From contig NZ_JACWFH010000015.1 of the NCBI RefSeq assembly GCF_019749255.1, positions 1 to 64,000 on the forward strand: a DNA stretch of 64,000 bases. Direction: 5' to 3'. The stretch comes from Mesobacillus maritimus. GTDB taxonomy: Bacteria; Bacillota; Bacilli; Bacillales; Cytobacillaceae. Shown piece after piece: positions 9,305 to 17,581 of the stretch. The stretch's first letter is position 1. The number at the start of each line of letters is the position of its first letter. Under the pieces are notes generated by a model. It made no database searches. It was given only the letters and a program-made list of their open reading frames with translations, and had not been told where the DNA came from. A program made the translations under genes and the position numbers.

Positions 9305-9848
9305 TTGCTTGTCCTCCTTCAGGTGTAACGACGATTTCTTTTATCATGACATGGTGACCAACGGAGCAATACTCTAAACAGAGGATTTTATACGTCCCTG
9401 GTCTTTCAAACGTATAATAAACGGAATTCTCATACTCCGGCATCGCTTGAGTTTGTGCAACCAATTCTAGATTCTCATCATAGAGCCCAAATCCGTGAGT
9501 GACATCTTTTGCAGTTACTTTAAATTCCACTTGATCCCCTACAGTAAAGCTCTCCTCGCTCATCTCCCAGTAATACTGAAGACCAACGACTTCAACAACC
9601 TGGGTTTCAGCCGATGCTGTTTCTTTTGCATGGGCACTATGGTAAGGCAAGTCGTCTAATGTTAAATAGGTAGCGATCCCCATTACTGCTATTAGAGCAA
9701 TAAAATAATATTTTCGAATGGTATAGCCTTTTTCTTGGATAGGTCCGTACTTAGATGTGCGCTTCGATTCTCCGTAAACAAAGGCAAAGGCGAGCGCAAG
9801 AAGAAACTCAAAAAATACTGTTAAATACAAAGCAATCATTTGGTACAT
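9294..9848 (-). CDS. Heme-copper reductase subunit II with CuA site
   Basis: A 184-aa subunit with two N-terminal helices (about 4-25 and 48-65) and an exported cupredoxin domain. The dinuclear CuA ligands are intact: His in VTHGFGLY, then CLEYCSVGHHVM with the C-x-E-x-C-x3-H-x2-M spacing. It should accept electrons from cytochrome c or a similar one-electron donor and pass them to subunit I, whose gene overlaps its end. A GGGGGTG site lies 5 nt before ATG 9848. It is divergent from the second reductase cluster across a 314-bp intergenic region. Confidence 0.9.
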   Translation of the reverse strand: MYQMIALYLTVFFEFLLALAFAFVYGESKRTSKYGPIQEKGYTIRKYYFIALIAVMGIATYLTLDDLPYHSAHAKETASAETQVVEVVGLQYYWEMSEESFTVGDQVEFKVTAKDVTHGFGLYDENLELVAQTQAMPEYENSVYYTFERPGTYKILCLEYCSVGHHVMIKEIVVTPEGGQANGI

Positions 9849-10089
9849 ACATACACCCCCGTGATAAAAATTGAAAAACCTCCCAGTCTTCCCTCAAAAC
9901 CCCAATACCAATTTTAATATAGTAATAAAGTATATTAAGTGATATAAAACATACTCTATTTAGAAATTTCTATAAATTCAAAGATTCAGTTTATATAAGT
10001 CTTATAGAGGAACTAATGCCATACTCCTACATTGGTCAAATAGAGGTGGGGGTATATGTGAAAAATTTTGTGTCAAATTATTTATCCAT

Positions 10090-10105
10090 AGTGATATACC
10101 TCACT
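10090..10105. promoter_or_regulatory. AGTGA-N6-TCACT inverted repeat, possible Crp/Fnr-family operator
   Basis: AGTGATATACCTCACT is a perfect 5-bp inverted repeat with a 6-bp spacer, close to the Bacillus Fnr consensus TGTGA-N6-TCACA. It lies about 60 bp before the right-hand reductase cluster in the divergent intergenic region (9849-10162). That region is AT-rich and should hold promoters in both directions; no clear -35/-10 pair could be fixed. Confidence 0.4.
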
Positions 10106-10162
10106 CCAGTGATTCTCATTCGCAATTATGATGTAAGTAAGAAATCAAGGGGGGGAAATTCA

Positions 10163-10324
10163 ATGAAAGCTACGAATGTGAAGGCGCAAGAGGAAGCACA
10201 AAATGAAACTGTTCATGTTCAAGAAACATCAAAGGTAGGAACTTGGATTTCAGTTGGAATTGTAGGCTTAGTGATTTTAGCTACCTATTTTATTCTTTAC
10301 GGATTATACATGGCAAGGGTCTAG
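10163..10324 (+). CDS. Small heme-copper reductase subunit (subunit IIa-like), 53 aa
   Basis: A 53-aa protein with a charged N-terminus and a single C-terminal membrane helix (ISVGIVGLVILATYFILYGLYM). Size, topology and position just before subunit II match the one-helix subunit IIa of ba3 oxidases. The ATG at 10163 follows a run of G (GGGGGGAAATTCA). An in-frame ATG at 10016 would add 49 unlike residues across the putative operator and is rejected. The gap to the next gene is 18 bp. Confidence 0.75.
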   Translation: MKATNVKAQEEAQNETVHVQETSKVGTWISVGIVGLVILATYFILYGLYMARV

Positions 10325-10342
10325 AAGGAGGAGGGAAATACG

Positions 10343-10804
10343 ATGCATTTAGATGAAAAGATATGGTTATTTTTAAGCTTCGGTATGATTATGATTTTTA
10401 TGATTTTTACAGGGTATCAAGCAGTTGCTTTAGAGATGGGGCCACCAAGTCATAAGGAAACCATTGATCCACAAAAGGTCGATCAGACAGCACCTTTTGA
10501 TAACCCAGGCATTAAACAAATTGGTGAAAATGAATATGAAGTGGTGATGACCCTTCAAATCTTTAGCTTTACTCCAATGGATATTGAAGTTCCTGCTGGG
10601 TCAACGGTTCATTTTACCTTAACTTCAAAAGACGTTACCCATGGCTTCCAGGTGGCGAATACCAACATAAATGCAATGGTTATGCCAGGGCATATTCAAA
10701 AGATTTCGCAGAAATTCGATAAGCCAGGAAAGTATTTAGTGTTATGTAATGAATATTGTGGTGCTGGACACCAAGCAATGAGTACAACAATCACGGTTAA
10801 ATAA
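10343..10804 (+). CDS. Heme-copper reductase subunit II with CuA site (probable NorY-like)
   Basis: A 153-aa subunit with one N-terminal anchor helix (about 8-30) and an exported cupredoxin domain. The CuA ligands are complete: His in VTHGF, then CNEYCGAGHQAM, matching C-x-E-x-C-x3-H-x2-M. It receives electrons from a soluble or membrane cytochrome c. It has one helix, unlike the two-helix subunit II of the divergent cluster, so the two systems are not simple duplicates. AAGGAGGAGGG precedes the ATG. In the norSY-senC-orf1 arrangement, as I recall it from ammonia oxidisers, this would be NorY. Confidence 0.9.
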   Translation: MHLDEKIWLFLSFGMIMIFMIFTGYQAVALEMGPPSHKETIDPQKVDQTAPFDNPGIKQIGENEYEVVMTLQIFSFTPMDIEVPAGSTVHFTLTSKDVTHGFQVANTNINAMVMPGHIQKISQKFDKPGKYLVLCNEYCGAGHQAMSTTITVK

Positions 10805-10818
10805 AGGGGGGAAAGAAA

Positions 10819-12504
10819 GTGCAAACTGCATTAAAAACAACATCCATAAAACAAAAAACAAACCAAGCTTTAGGCGTGAACCTAGAAGACGCTAGAATCT
10901 CGAAATCATATTTAGCTGTTGCCTTTATCGCAGTCTTATTAGGTGGTCTTCTTGGGTTAGTACAAGGTTTAAATCGTGCAGGTGTTTTAACACTTCCTGC
11001 ATGGGCGAACTATTATCAAGTTTTAACCGCACATGGTTTATTATTAGTCGTCGTGTTCTCAGCTTTCTTTACCATAGGATATTTCTATGCTGGGCTTTCA
11101 CATACATTAGGAGGATTACTTCCGAAAGTAAGGAAAATTGCATGGGTTGGCTTTTGGACGAAAATTGTCGGATTTGTATTAGTTGTCATTCCAGTTTTGA
11201 TGAATGAAGCGTCCGTTATGTACACGTTCTATCCGCCAATGGCTGCACACCCAATGTTCTATTTTGGGTTAGTATTGATTGTATTGGGAGTTTGGGCGCT
11301 ATCAGTCGGGGCATTTATGCAGGTAGCCCATTGGAGAAAGAATCACAAGGGACAGCATCTTCCAATTATGGCTTTCTTTGCGACAGGTGTTTTTATCCTT
11401 TTAGTTGGTGCAACGGCATTCGTAGCAGTAGAAGTTCTATTCTTAATTATTCCTTGGGTACTTGGCTGGACGGATGGAATCAACGTCATGCTTTCCCGTA
11501 CGTTATTCTGGGCGTTTGGACATACTGCGGTTAACATTTGGTATTTAACAGCTGTTTCAGCATGGTATGTCGTAATACCTAAAATCATTGGGGGACATCG
11601 TTGGAGTGACCTATTAACACGTATGGTCGTTATTCCATTAGTCATCATGAACATTACTGGTGGTTTCCATCACCAAATCGTAGATCCTGCGATTTCAGAA
11701 GGAATCAAGTACATGCACGTATTTATGAGTTTAGCAATTGGATTCCCATCTTTAATGACCGCTTACGCATTGTTCAGAGTATTTGAGCGTACAGCAAGAC
11801 AAAAAGGTGGCACAGGGTTTATTGGTTGGTTTAAGAAAATGCCTTGGGGAGATGTTCGCTTCTTATCTCCATTCATCGCAATGGTTGCGTTTATTCCTGC
11901 GGGAGCTGGTGGAATTGTTCAAAGTACAAACCAATTAGACCAAGTCGTTCATAATACAATGTGGATCGTTGGACACTTCCACTTAACATTAGGGATGTCA
12001 GTTGTTATGACGTTCTTCGGAATTAGTTACTGGTTGATTCCATATCTATCAAAACGTGTATTAACACCAAATATGAACAAAGTAGGTGTGGTTCAAACAA
12101 TCATTTGGACTGTAGGTATGGTCATTATGGCGATTTCGATGCATATTGCCGGCCTATTCGGTTCACCTCGTAGAACATCTTTCACCACCTACGGAGATTT
12201 CGCAGAACAATTAGGCTGGAATCCACTTATGGCAGCTGTAGGAATTGGCGCAACATTATTGCTAATTGCGGTCATTTTGCAAGTATACGCTGTATTTAAT
12301 ATGATGTTCTTTGCTCCAAAAGGAGAAACAGAATTTCCAATTGCAGAGGAAGAACCAGGAGCAGCAAAAACTCCTTACTGGACAGAGCGTTGGGGCGTTT
12401 GGGTTGTCTTAATGTTACTCGTCATTTCCATGGCTTATGTGATTCCGATTGTTGATATGATTGTCAATGCACCTCCAGGATCACCACCATTTAAAACTTG
12501 GTAA
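10819..12504 (+). CDS. B-family heme-copper reductase subunit I (probable sNOR NorS; ba3-like)
   Basis: A 561-aa catalytic subunit closely resembling Thermus ba3 subunit I. Ligands are His72 (low-spin heme), His235, His284 and His285 (copper B) and His386/His388. The motif TLFWAFGHTAVN aligns with the ba3 segment in which the last residue is the cross-linked Tyr237; here that residue is Asn239. Loss of this Tyr, plus the following senC and orf1 genes, fits sNOR-type nitric oxide reductase better than oxygen reductase. The GTG start follows AAAGGGGGGAAAGAAA. Function is inferred from motif and gene order; a divergent oxidase is not excluded. Confidence 0.85.
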   Translation: MQTALKTTSIKQKTNQALGVNLEDARISKSYLAVAFIAVLLGGLLGLVQGLNRAGVLTLPAWANYYQVLTAHGLLLVVVFSAFFTIGYFYAGLSHTLGGLLPKVRKIAWVGFWTKIVGFVLVVIPVLMNEASVMYTFYPPMAAHPMFYFGLVLIVLGVWALSVGAFMQVAHWRKNHKGQHLPIMAFFATGVFILLVGATAFVAVEVLFLIIPWVLGWTDGINVMLSRTLFWAFGHTAVNIWYLTAVSAWYVVIPKIIGGHRWSDLLTRMVVIPLVIMNITGGFHHQIVDPAISEGIKYMHVFMSLAIGFPSLMTAYALFRVFERTARQKGGTGFIGWFKKMPWGDVRFLSPFIAMVAFIPAGAGGIVQSTNQLDQVVHNTMWIVGHFHLTLGMSVVMTFFGISYWLIPYLSKRVLTPNMNKVGVVQTIIWTVGMVIMAISMHIAGLFGSPRRTSFTTYGDFAEQLGWNPLMAAVGIGATLLLIAVILQVYAVFNMMFFAPKGETEFPIAEEEPGAAKTPYWTERWGVWVVLMLLVISMAYVIPIVDMIVNAPPGSPPFKTW

Positions 12505-12518
12505 TTTATACGATTAAA

Positions 12519-12552
12519 AAAGAGATAGCTCGTACTGGGGCTATCTCTTTCA
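12519..12552 (+). terminator. Hairpin after reductase subunit I
   Basis: AAAGAGATAGC and GCTATCTCTTT form an 11-bp stem with a 10-nt loop. The T tract is only three bases, so it may be leaky and allow read-through into the SCO gene. The next 200 bases hold no gene. Confidence 0.65.
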
Positions 12553-12752
12553 AATAGTCAAACTTTAATCCTTTGAAAAATCAAACCTCTATATTTTTTG
12601 TTCAGTATAAGCTGGTAAATTCACTGTTGAAAAAAGAGCACGTGACTGAATTAGAAACCTAATAACTAGCTGTTTTAACGCTAAAATTGGTTTTAGGATT
12701 TTAGCCCAAATCTTTTACGAAAACAGCCTTCAAATAAAAGGAAGTGATCACT

Positions 12753-13385
12753 GTGATCAAAAATAAGCAAACCTTATATTCCTGTCTGATTGTTCTTGTC
12801 TTTGGTTTTAGTTTGTTCTTTGTAGGAACAGATGGCTTTACTGCATATACTGCAGAATCTGCAAGAGTTACGAAATTAATCGAAGAAAAGCCTATGTTCC
12901 CCGAGGTCACTCTTGAGGATAGTGAAGGGCGGACGTATTCGATATCAGAATTTGAAGATAAATATGTTTTTATTACTTTTATCTACACAGGATGTACGAC
13001 TGTATGTATTCAATTGGAACAGAATATGGCACAGGTTTACGAAAAAGTACCTAGCGAATATAGGGGAAAGGAAATTGTCTTTTTAAGTATAAGCTTTGAT
13101 CCAACGCGAGATGATCCTGAGATGTTAGATAAATATAAAGATATGTTTAAAAGTGATGGGGAAACGTGGAGGATGGCAAGAATTCCGAATCAAAATGAAC
13201 TAGATTCCTTGTTGGAAAAATTCGGTGTGATAGTTATTCCAGATGGAGATGGGAATTTTGCGCATAATGCGGCCTTTTACTTAGTAGATGGAAAAGGCTC
13301 TTTGGTGGATGTGATGGACTTTAGTGAAATTAATGAAGCGGCGAGTAAAGTAACTAACCTAATTGAAGCAAACAAGGGGGAGTAA
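12753..13385 (+). CDS. SCO1/SenC/PrrC family copper chaperone
   Basis: About 210 aa with an N-terminal membrane anchor and an exported thioredoxin-like domain. The copper motif is C-T-T-V-C (C-x3-C, residues 81-85 from this start) and the distal ligand is His in FAHNAAFYLVD. SCO proteins deliver or reduce copper for CuA assembly, so this should mature the subunit II made from the same locus. The GTG at 12753 is chosen over the GTG at 12744 because AAAGGAAG is better spaced from it. A gap of 3 bp to the next gene implies cotranscription. Confidence 0.88.
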   Translation: MIKNKQTLYSCLIVLVFGFSLFFVGTDGFTAYTAESARVTKLIEEKPMFPEVTLEDSEGRTYSISEFEDKYVFITFIYTGCTTVCIQLEQNMAQVYEKVPSEYRGKEIVFLSISFDPTRDDPEMLDKYKDMFKSDGETWRMARIPNQNELDSLLEKFGVIVIPDGDGNFAHNAAFYLVDGKGSLVDVMDFSEINEAASKVTNLIEANKGE

Positions 13386-13388
13386 TTC

Positions 13389-13946
13389 ATGGGTCAATTT
13401 ATAGCGGGTCTCTTGTTGTTGCTTGCGTTGATGATTCCTCCTGTTGCAACACTAATGGAATCAGTCATGATTATTCACATGCATATGCAAATGCCGATGC
13501 TCATCATTGCAGGGTTTTTCATGGGTCGATTCTTTCTAGACCGTTTCCCGCAGTTCTTTAAAAAATACAATCAAAATGGGCTTCCTGGAATCCTTTTATT
13601 TACGATTATTATGGTCTATTGGATGCTGCCACGTACTATGGATGAAGCCTTAACGGTCCAAACTGTGGAGGCTTTTAAATTTATAAGCTTACCATTTTTA
13701 GCTGGGGTACCTTTACGTGATAGTTGGAAAAAGCTTAATAAAGTTGGGAGAAACAATCTTATTACCCTTTTTGCGGTTATGTTTATTGGATTTGGCTGGT
13801 TATATATTCAATCGAACGCGCAATTATGTAATAATTATCTTGTTATTGATCAAATCATCCTAGGGTGGGGATTCATTACGATGGCAATTTGTTTGGTCAT
13901 CTATTTAGCTTATAGCCTGCTTGTTGACCCATCGCAATATGAATAG
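13389..13946 (+). CDS. Polytopic membrane protein of the reductase cluster (Orf1-like)
   Basis: A 185-aa protein with five or six predicted helices. The second segment carries a Met- and His-rich stretch (MESVMIIHMHMQMPMLI), which could coordinate copper, and a later loop holds Cys in SNAQLCNNYL. Its position directly after the SCO gene matches orf1 of norSY-senC-orf1 loci. A role in copper insertion or assembly of the terminal reductase is inference; I know of no solved function. It starts 3 bp after the SCO gene with GGGGGAG upstream. Confidence 0.7.
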   Translation: MGQFIAGLLLLLALMIPPVATLMESVMIIHMHMQMPMLIIAGFFMGRFFLDRFPQFFKKYNQNGLPGILLFTIIMVYWMLPRTMDEALTVQTVEAFKFISLPFLAGVPLRDSWKKLNKVGRNNLITLFAVMFIGFGWLYIQSNAQLCNNYLVIDQIILGWGFITMAICLVIYLAYSLLVDPSQYE

Positions 13947-13962
13947 GAAGCAAGGTGGTGTC

Positions 13963-14346
13963 ATGAGCAAGATTGTGGTGAAAAGGATTTATGATGAGGT
14001 TGATTCTTCATCAGATGGATATCGTGTCCTAGTGGACCGACTTTGGCCGAGAGGGATGTCTAAAGAAAAAGCGAAAATTAGGGTATGGGCGAAAGAAGTA
14101 GCGCCAAGTACCGAGCTTCGGAAATGGTTTGGACATCAGCCACAACGATACGAGGAGTTTAAAGAAAGATATTTAGAAGAACTAAGAACAAATGAAGAAA
14201 AGTATGCATATCTAGTAGAATTGAACCAGTTGGCGAGGGAAGATACCTTAACACTCCTATATGGAGCTAAGGATCTAGTTTATAATCATGCTCAAGTTCT
14301 AAAAGAAGAATTAGAGAGAGTGGCTGAAAAACGTTCACCATGGTAG
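13963..14346 (+). CDS. DUF488 family protein
   Basis: A 127-aa soluble protein with the DUF488 signature: an N-terminal VVKRIYD, then DGYRVLVDRLWPRGMSKEKA, WAKEVAPSTELRKWFGH and TLLYGAKD near the end. The biochemical role of the family is not known. ATG 13963 is chosen because CAAGGTGGTG precedes it; an upstream in-frame TTG at 13921 lies inside the previous gene. It follows the Orf1-like gene by 16 bp and may be part of the reductase operon. Confidence 0.85.
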   Translation: MSKIVVKRIYDEVDSSSDGYRVLVDRLWPRGMSKEKAKIRVWAKEVAPSTELRKWFGHQPQRYEEFKERYLEELRTNEEKYAYLVELNQLAREDTLTLLYGAKDLVYNHAQVLKEELERVAEKRSPW

Positions 14347-14456
14347 AAAATGTCTCTTGTCCATACTTCCTTTAATTAGAAAAAAGAATTATTGTACATT
14401 TCTTCAATATTACAGTAAGATAACAATTGAACCACTTTTCTAAGGGGAGGGTTAAT

Positions 14457-15392
14457 ATGAGACAAGATGTAGTACCTTCTCTACAGAAGGCTCGGGGAAC
14501 GACATTATCAGACACACAAAAAACACTTAGTATCTTTACGGACATAAAATCCTTGTTAAAAGGACCAGTTTTGGTTGCAAATGTATTGCCAGTATTTACA
14601 GCATTTTGGTTAGCACTCTATTTTACAGGTGCTTCTTTCAGTGACCACTGGGGGCTGTTTTTCCTCACAATGATTGGGAGTACGCTGGTCATGGGCGGTG
14701 CACTTGTTATAAATAATTGGTACGACGTTGATATTGATACGGTCATGGATCGTACGAAAAACCGTCCAACCGTAACAGGAAATTTTTCACTTAAAACTGT
14801 TTTAACGCTCGGGATTGTTCTTTCGATTTTAGGATTTATCCTGTTGCTGTTTACCACGTTAGAAGCTACCATTTATGCGTTTGTGGGATGGTTCACTTAT
14901 GTGGTTTTATATACGATGTGGTCAAAACGTCGATATGCCTTCAACACCATCATAGGAAGTGTTTCAGGTGCGGTAACGCCATTAATCGGCTGGGCCGTGA
15001 TTGAACCTGTTGCTCATACAGTACCAATTGTATTGTTTTTAATTCTTTTCATTTTTCAAATGCCGCACACTTTTGCGATTGCAATCAGAAAGTACGATGA
15101 ATATAAGGCTGCAAACGTAGCGATGCTCCCGGTGGTACGTGGGATTAAAGTGACAAAGGTACAAATGGTTCTGTATATTGCTTGTTTACTACCATTTCCA
15201 TTTTTCCTATCATCGCTTGGAACAGCATTTATCGTGATCGCCACGTTGCTTAATGTTGGGTGGCTAGTGGTTAGCATGAGCGGATTTTTTATAAAAGACG
15301 ATAAAAAATGGGCGTATGTGAATTTTCTATACTCCGTTAATTATATATCTCTATTGTTTTTATTGATGGTTATCGTGACACTTCCGTTATAG
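14457..15392 (+). CDS. ctaB: Protoheme IX farnesyltransferase (heme O synthase)
   Basis: A 311-aa UbiA-superfamily prenyltransferase with about nine helices. The first Asp-rich motif appears as NNWYDVDIDTVMDRTKNRP and a second conserved loop as RKYDEYKAANVAMLP. It transfers farnesyl from farnesyl diphosphate to heme b to make heme O, the high-spin heme or heme A precursor of terminal reductases. ATG 14457 has AAGGGGAGGG about 7 nt upstream, better than the TTG at 14427. Its position right after the reductase cluster suggests it supplies that enzyme; bacilli usually carry another copy with the caa3 genes. Confidence 0.9.
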   Translation: MRQDVVPSLQKARGTTLSDTQKTLSIFTDIKSLLKGPVLVANVLPVFTAFWLALYFTGASFSDHWGLFFLTMIGSTLVMGGALVINNWYDVDIDTVMDRTKNRPTVTGNFSLKTVLTLGIVLSILGFILLLFTTLEATIYAFVGWFTYVVLYTMWSKRRYAFNTIIGSVSGAVTPLIGWAVIEPVAHTVPIVLFLILFIFQMPHTFAIAIRKYDEYKAANVAMLPVVRGIKVTKVQMVLYIACLLPFPFFLSSLGTAFIVIATLLNVGWLVVSMSGFFIKDDKKWAYVNFLYSVNYISLLFLLMVIVTLPL

Positions 15393-15395
15393 AAG

Positions 15396-15441
15396 GCTAG
15401 GCGAATCTCTCTCTGTAAGAAAGAGACTGCCTAGCTTTTTT
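15396..15441 (+). terminator. Terminator after ctaB
   Basis: GCTAGGC pairs with GCCTAGC, with further pairing of CTCTCT with AGAGA inside, then TTTTTT. Confidence 0.9.
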
Positions 15442-15633
15442 ATGTAGTCTAAAAGAAGCAGGGGTGTTTACAGAAGAAATGATGATGTGCATAATAATAT
15501 AGGGACTTCATAGGGTCAAAGTAGTTGCGCAAAGATTTATTAGGGGAATTTTCACCTATCACAGGTATGACTTCTGCAATTGATTCTATGAAAATGGTAC
15601 AGGTAAATAAATAGCTTTAAAGGAATGATCTTA

Positions 15634-16848
15634 ATGACAACAAGTACGAAAGACACAGAAAAAGCACTTACGAAAACTCTTCAAGCCTTACACAAGATGA
15701 ATAACGACCTAGCGGAAAGAGAAGCGGCAAAAAGATGGAAAGCAATTGATGTTCCAATGTCGCTTAAGGAAAGTCTTAATCGCCTACCTAAATCTGATCT
15801 TGATTCAATCCGAAAGAAGTTGGAAATTAAAAATGCAAGTACGCTTAAAAAAGCAGACTTGATTGAGGTCCTTCAGGAGAATATTCCAGCACATCTTGAG
15901 AGGATTTGTAAAGATCTAGATAAAGAGCGCTATAATCTATTAACAAAGGTCGCTGAAAATGGTGGGTCTATTCCTGCTCCTAGCTTAGAACCAGCGCAAT
16001 TCAACTATTTTGAGACATACGGAATTCTGTTCACTGGGACTTTCAAAGATCAAAAAGTAGTGGTAATGCCACAAGAAATTGTCGAGGCCCTGCTTGCTTT
16101 AGATGGAAGTGAAATCCAATCGGTTATTAAAAGAAATACTGAGTGGATTAAACTCACGAATGGGGCTCTATACTACTATGGTTCATTAAGGCTAGCCCAA
16201 TTAAGTGATGTATTAGAAACGCACTATAATGACCAAATCCGTCTTGCCGAATACCTAGATGTTATCGAGCAGGCTGTTACGTATTACAAAGAAATTCGAT
16301 TAGAGAAAGGTGTTTTCTCCAATGCTAGAGTCTTTGACGCGGAAAGAGTCCTTCGTGAACACAAGACGAGAATTGAGTTAGGGTATTATCCTTTTACAAA
16401 AGCACAATTATTGGCTGCAGGGGAACCAGACTTTGTCGACCGCAACGCAAGTTATCGTAAATTTGTTCAATTCCTACTGGATCATTTTAAAATGACGGAG
16501 GTAGAAGCGGACATGATTGTGGAAGAATGTGTTTACGCCAAACGAATTGGCGAACAACCGAAGGATATTCTCCAATATCTCCAAAGTAGAGTCGAGATTG
16601 AAAACATTGAAACATTACGGGGAATTATGGACCGAATCATCGACCTCATGAACAACACGAGAGATTGGTTCTTAAAAGGGTACACTCCTTCAGAGTTACA
16701 ACCGGAAAATAACAAGAGCATTCAGTCCTTGCAGAGTCAAGATAAGAAAATAGTAGATTTTCACGAAAAGAAAAAGCAAAAGATTGGTAGAAATGACCCT
16801 TGCCCATGTGGGAGCAACAAGAAGTATAAGAAATGTTGCGGGAAATAG
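15634..16848 (+). CDS. SEC-C motif protein with Rho-N/SAP-like helical segment
   Basis: A 404-aa cytoplasmic protein. Residues about 48-75 (LPKSDLDSIRKKLEIKN...) resemble a Rho N-terminal or SAP-like nucleic-acid-binding helix pair. The C-terminus is a textbook SEC-C zinc motif, IGRNDPCPCGSNKKYKKCCG, as in SecA. The middle 300 residues are helical and unassigned. The start at 15634 is chosen because TAAAGGA is well spaced from it; ATG 15625 overlaps that site. Many bacilli carry such SEC-C proteins of unknown role. It is monocistronic, with a terminator 19 bp downstream. Confidence 0.8.
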   Translation: MTTSTKDTEKALTKTLQALHKMNNDLAEREAAKRWKAIDVPMSLKESLNRLPKSDLDSIRKKLEIKNASTLKKADLIEVLQENIPAHLERICKDLDKERYNLLTKVAENGGSIPAPSLEPAQFNYFETYGILFTGTFKDQKVVVMPQEIVEALLALDGSEIQSVIKRNTEWIKLTNGALYYYGSLRLAQLSDVLETHYNDQIRLAEYLDVIEQAVTYYKEIRLEKGVFSNARVFDAERVLREHKTRIELGYYPFTKAQLLAAGEPDFVDRNASYRKFVQFLLDHFKMTEVEADMIVEECVYAKRIGEQPKDILQYLQSRVEIENIETLRGIMDRIIDLMNNTRDWFLKGYTPSELQPENNKSIQSLQSQDKKIVDFHEKKKQKIGRNDPCPCGSNKKYKKCCGK

Positions 16849-16866
16849 AATTTTAGTATATAAAGT

Positions 16867-16898
16867 ACAACCTGTTGGCATTGCCGACAGGTTGTTTT
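16867..16898 (+). terminator. Terminator after the SEC-C gene
   Basis: ACAACCTGTTGGC and GCCGACAGGTTGT form a 13-bp stem with a 3-nt loop, then TTT. Confidence 0.9.
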
Positions 16899-16950
16899 AT
16901 TTATATAAGTTTTCACAGTCTCGTTTTGTAGAACCAACCCTATAGGTGAT

Positions 16951-17382
16951 CTAGACAAGGCTTTTTGCAAATCCAATACTTTTCTCAACATAACCCATGT
17001 TTTTATAAAATCTATGTGCTCTCTCTCTTTCTGGTCGACTCCCACTATTTAATCCAATTCCAGTAGCTCCAATGCTTCTAGCCCAACTTTCTGCATCCTC
17101 TAAAAGTTTTTTCCCTATTCCCATACTTCGATAATTGGAATCGACAACAAAGGATACAATACGAATGTAGAAGCCATCCATCTCATAATAATATCCCTTT
17201 ATCATCCCTATCAACCCAACTACCTTATTATCATAAGTAGCTAATAAGGTGTGATAATCAGGACTTGATTCAATATTCCTAAAGCGTGTTTTCAAGCTAT
17301 CAAGTGTAGTAGGATAACCAAGTTGTTCAATTAGTGAAGTTATTTTTTCAATATCATTCATTGTCGCTTTTCTGATTTCCAT
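16951..17382 (-). CDS. GNAT family N-acetyltransferase
   Basis: A 143-aa acetyl-CoA-dependent acyltransferase of the GNAT fold. Motif A is YRSMGIGKKLLEDAESWA (the R-x-x-G-x-G/A acetyl-CoA loop), followed by GATGIGLNSGSRPERERAHRFYKNMGY, which fits motif B. The substrate is unknown. ATG 17382 has AGGAGG 8 nt upstream; an in-frame TTG 6 nt earlier is too close to that site. It is a single convergent gene facing the SEC-C gene. Confidence 0.88.
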   Translation of the reverse strand: MEIRKATMNDIEKITSLIEQLGYPTTLDSLKTRFRNIESSPDYHTLLATYDNKVVGLIGMIKGYYYEMDGFYIRIVSFVVDSNYRSMGIGKKLLEDAESWARSIGATGIGLNSGSRPERERAHRFYKNMGYVEKSIGFAKSLV

Positions 17383-17581
17383 TTTCAAATCCTCCTGAAT
17401 TTTATTCTTTTTGTTTCGGTACTTATTTCTTTTTCTCCTTTTTTTCCTAAACTGACACGATTGTTAAGTACGGAATTCATAGTAAAGTTTGAAAGGCAAA
17501 CAAGAATTTGAAAAACTTTTTACCAACATTCTATAAAAAGCCGTTATAATATTTTTATTTATTAATGGAGGGCTAGGTGTA

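Noticed and set aside
10016-10162. N-terminal extension of the 53-aa reductase subunit
   Set aside because: The extension has no ribosome site, covers the putative Fnr-like palindrome, and the ATG at 10163 gives the expected small-subunit size.
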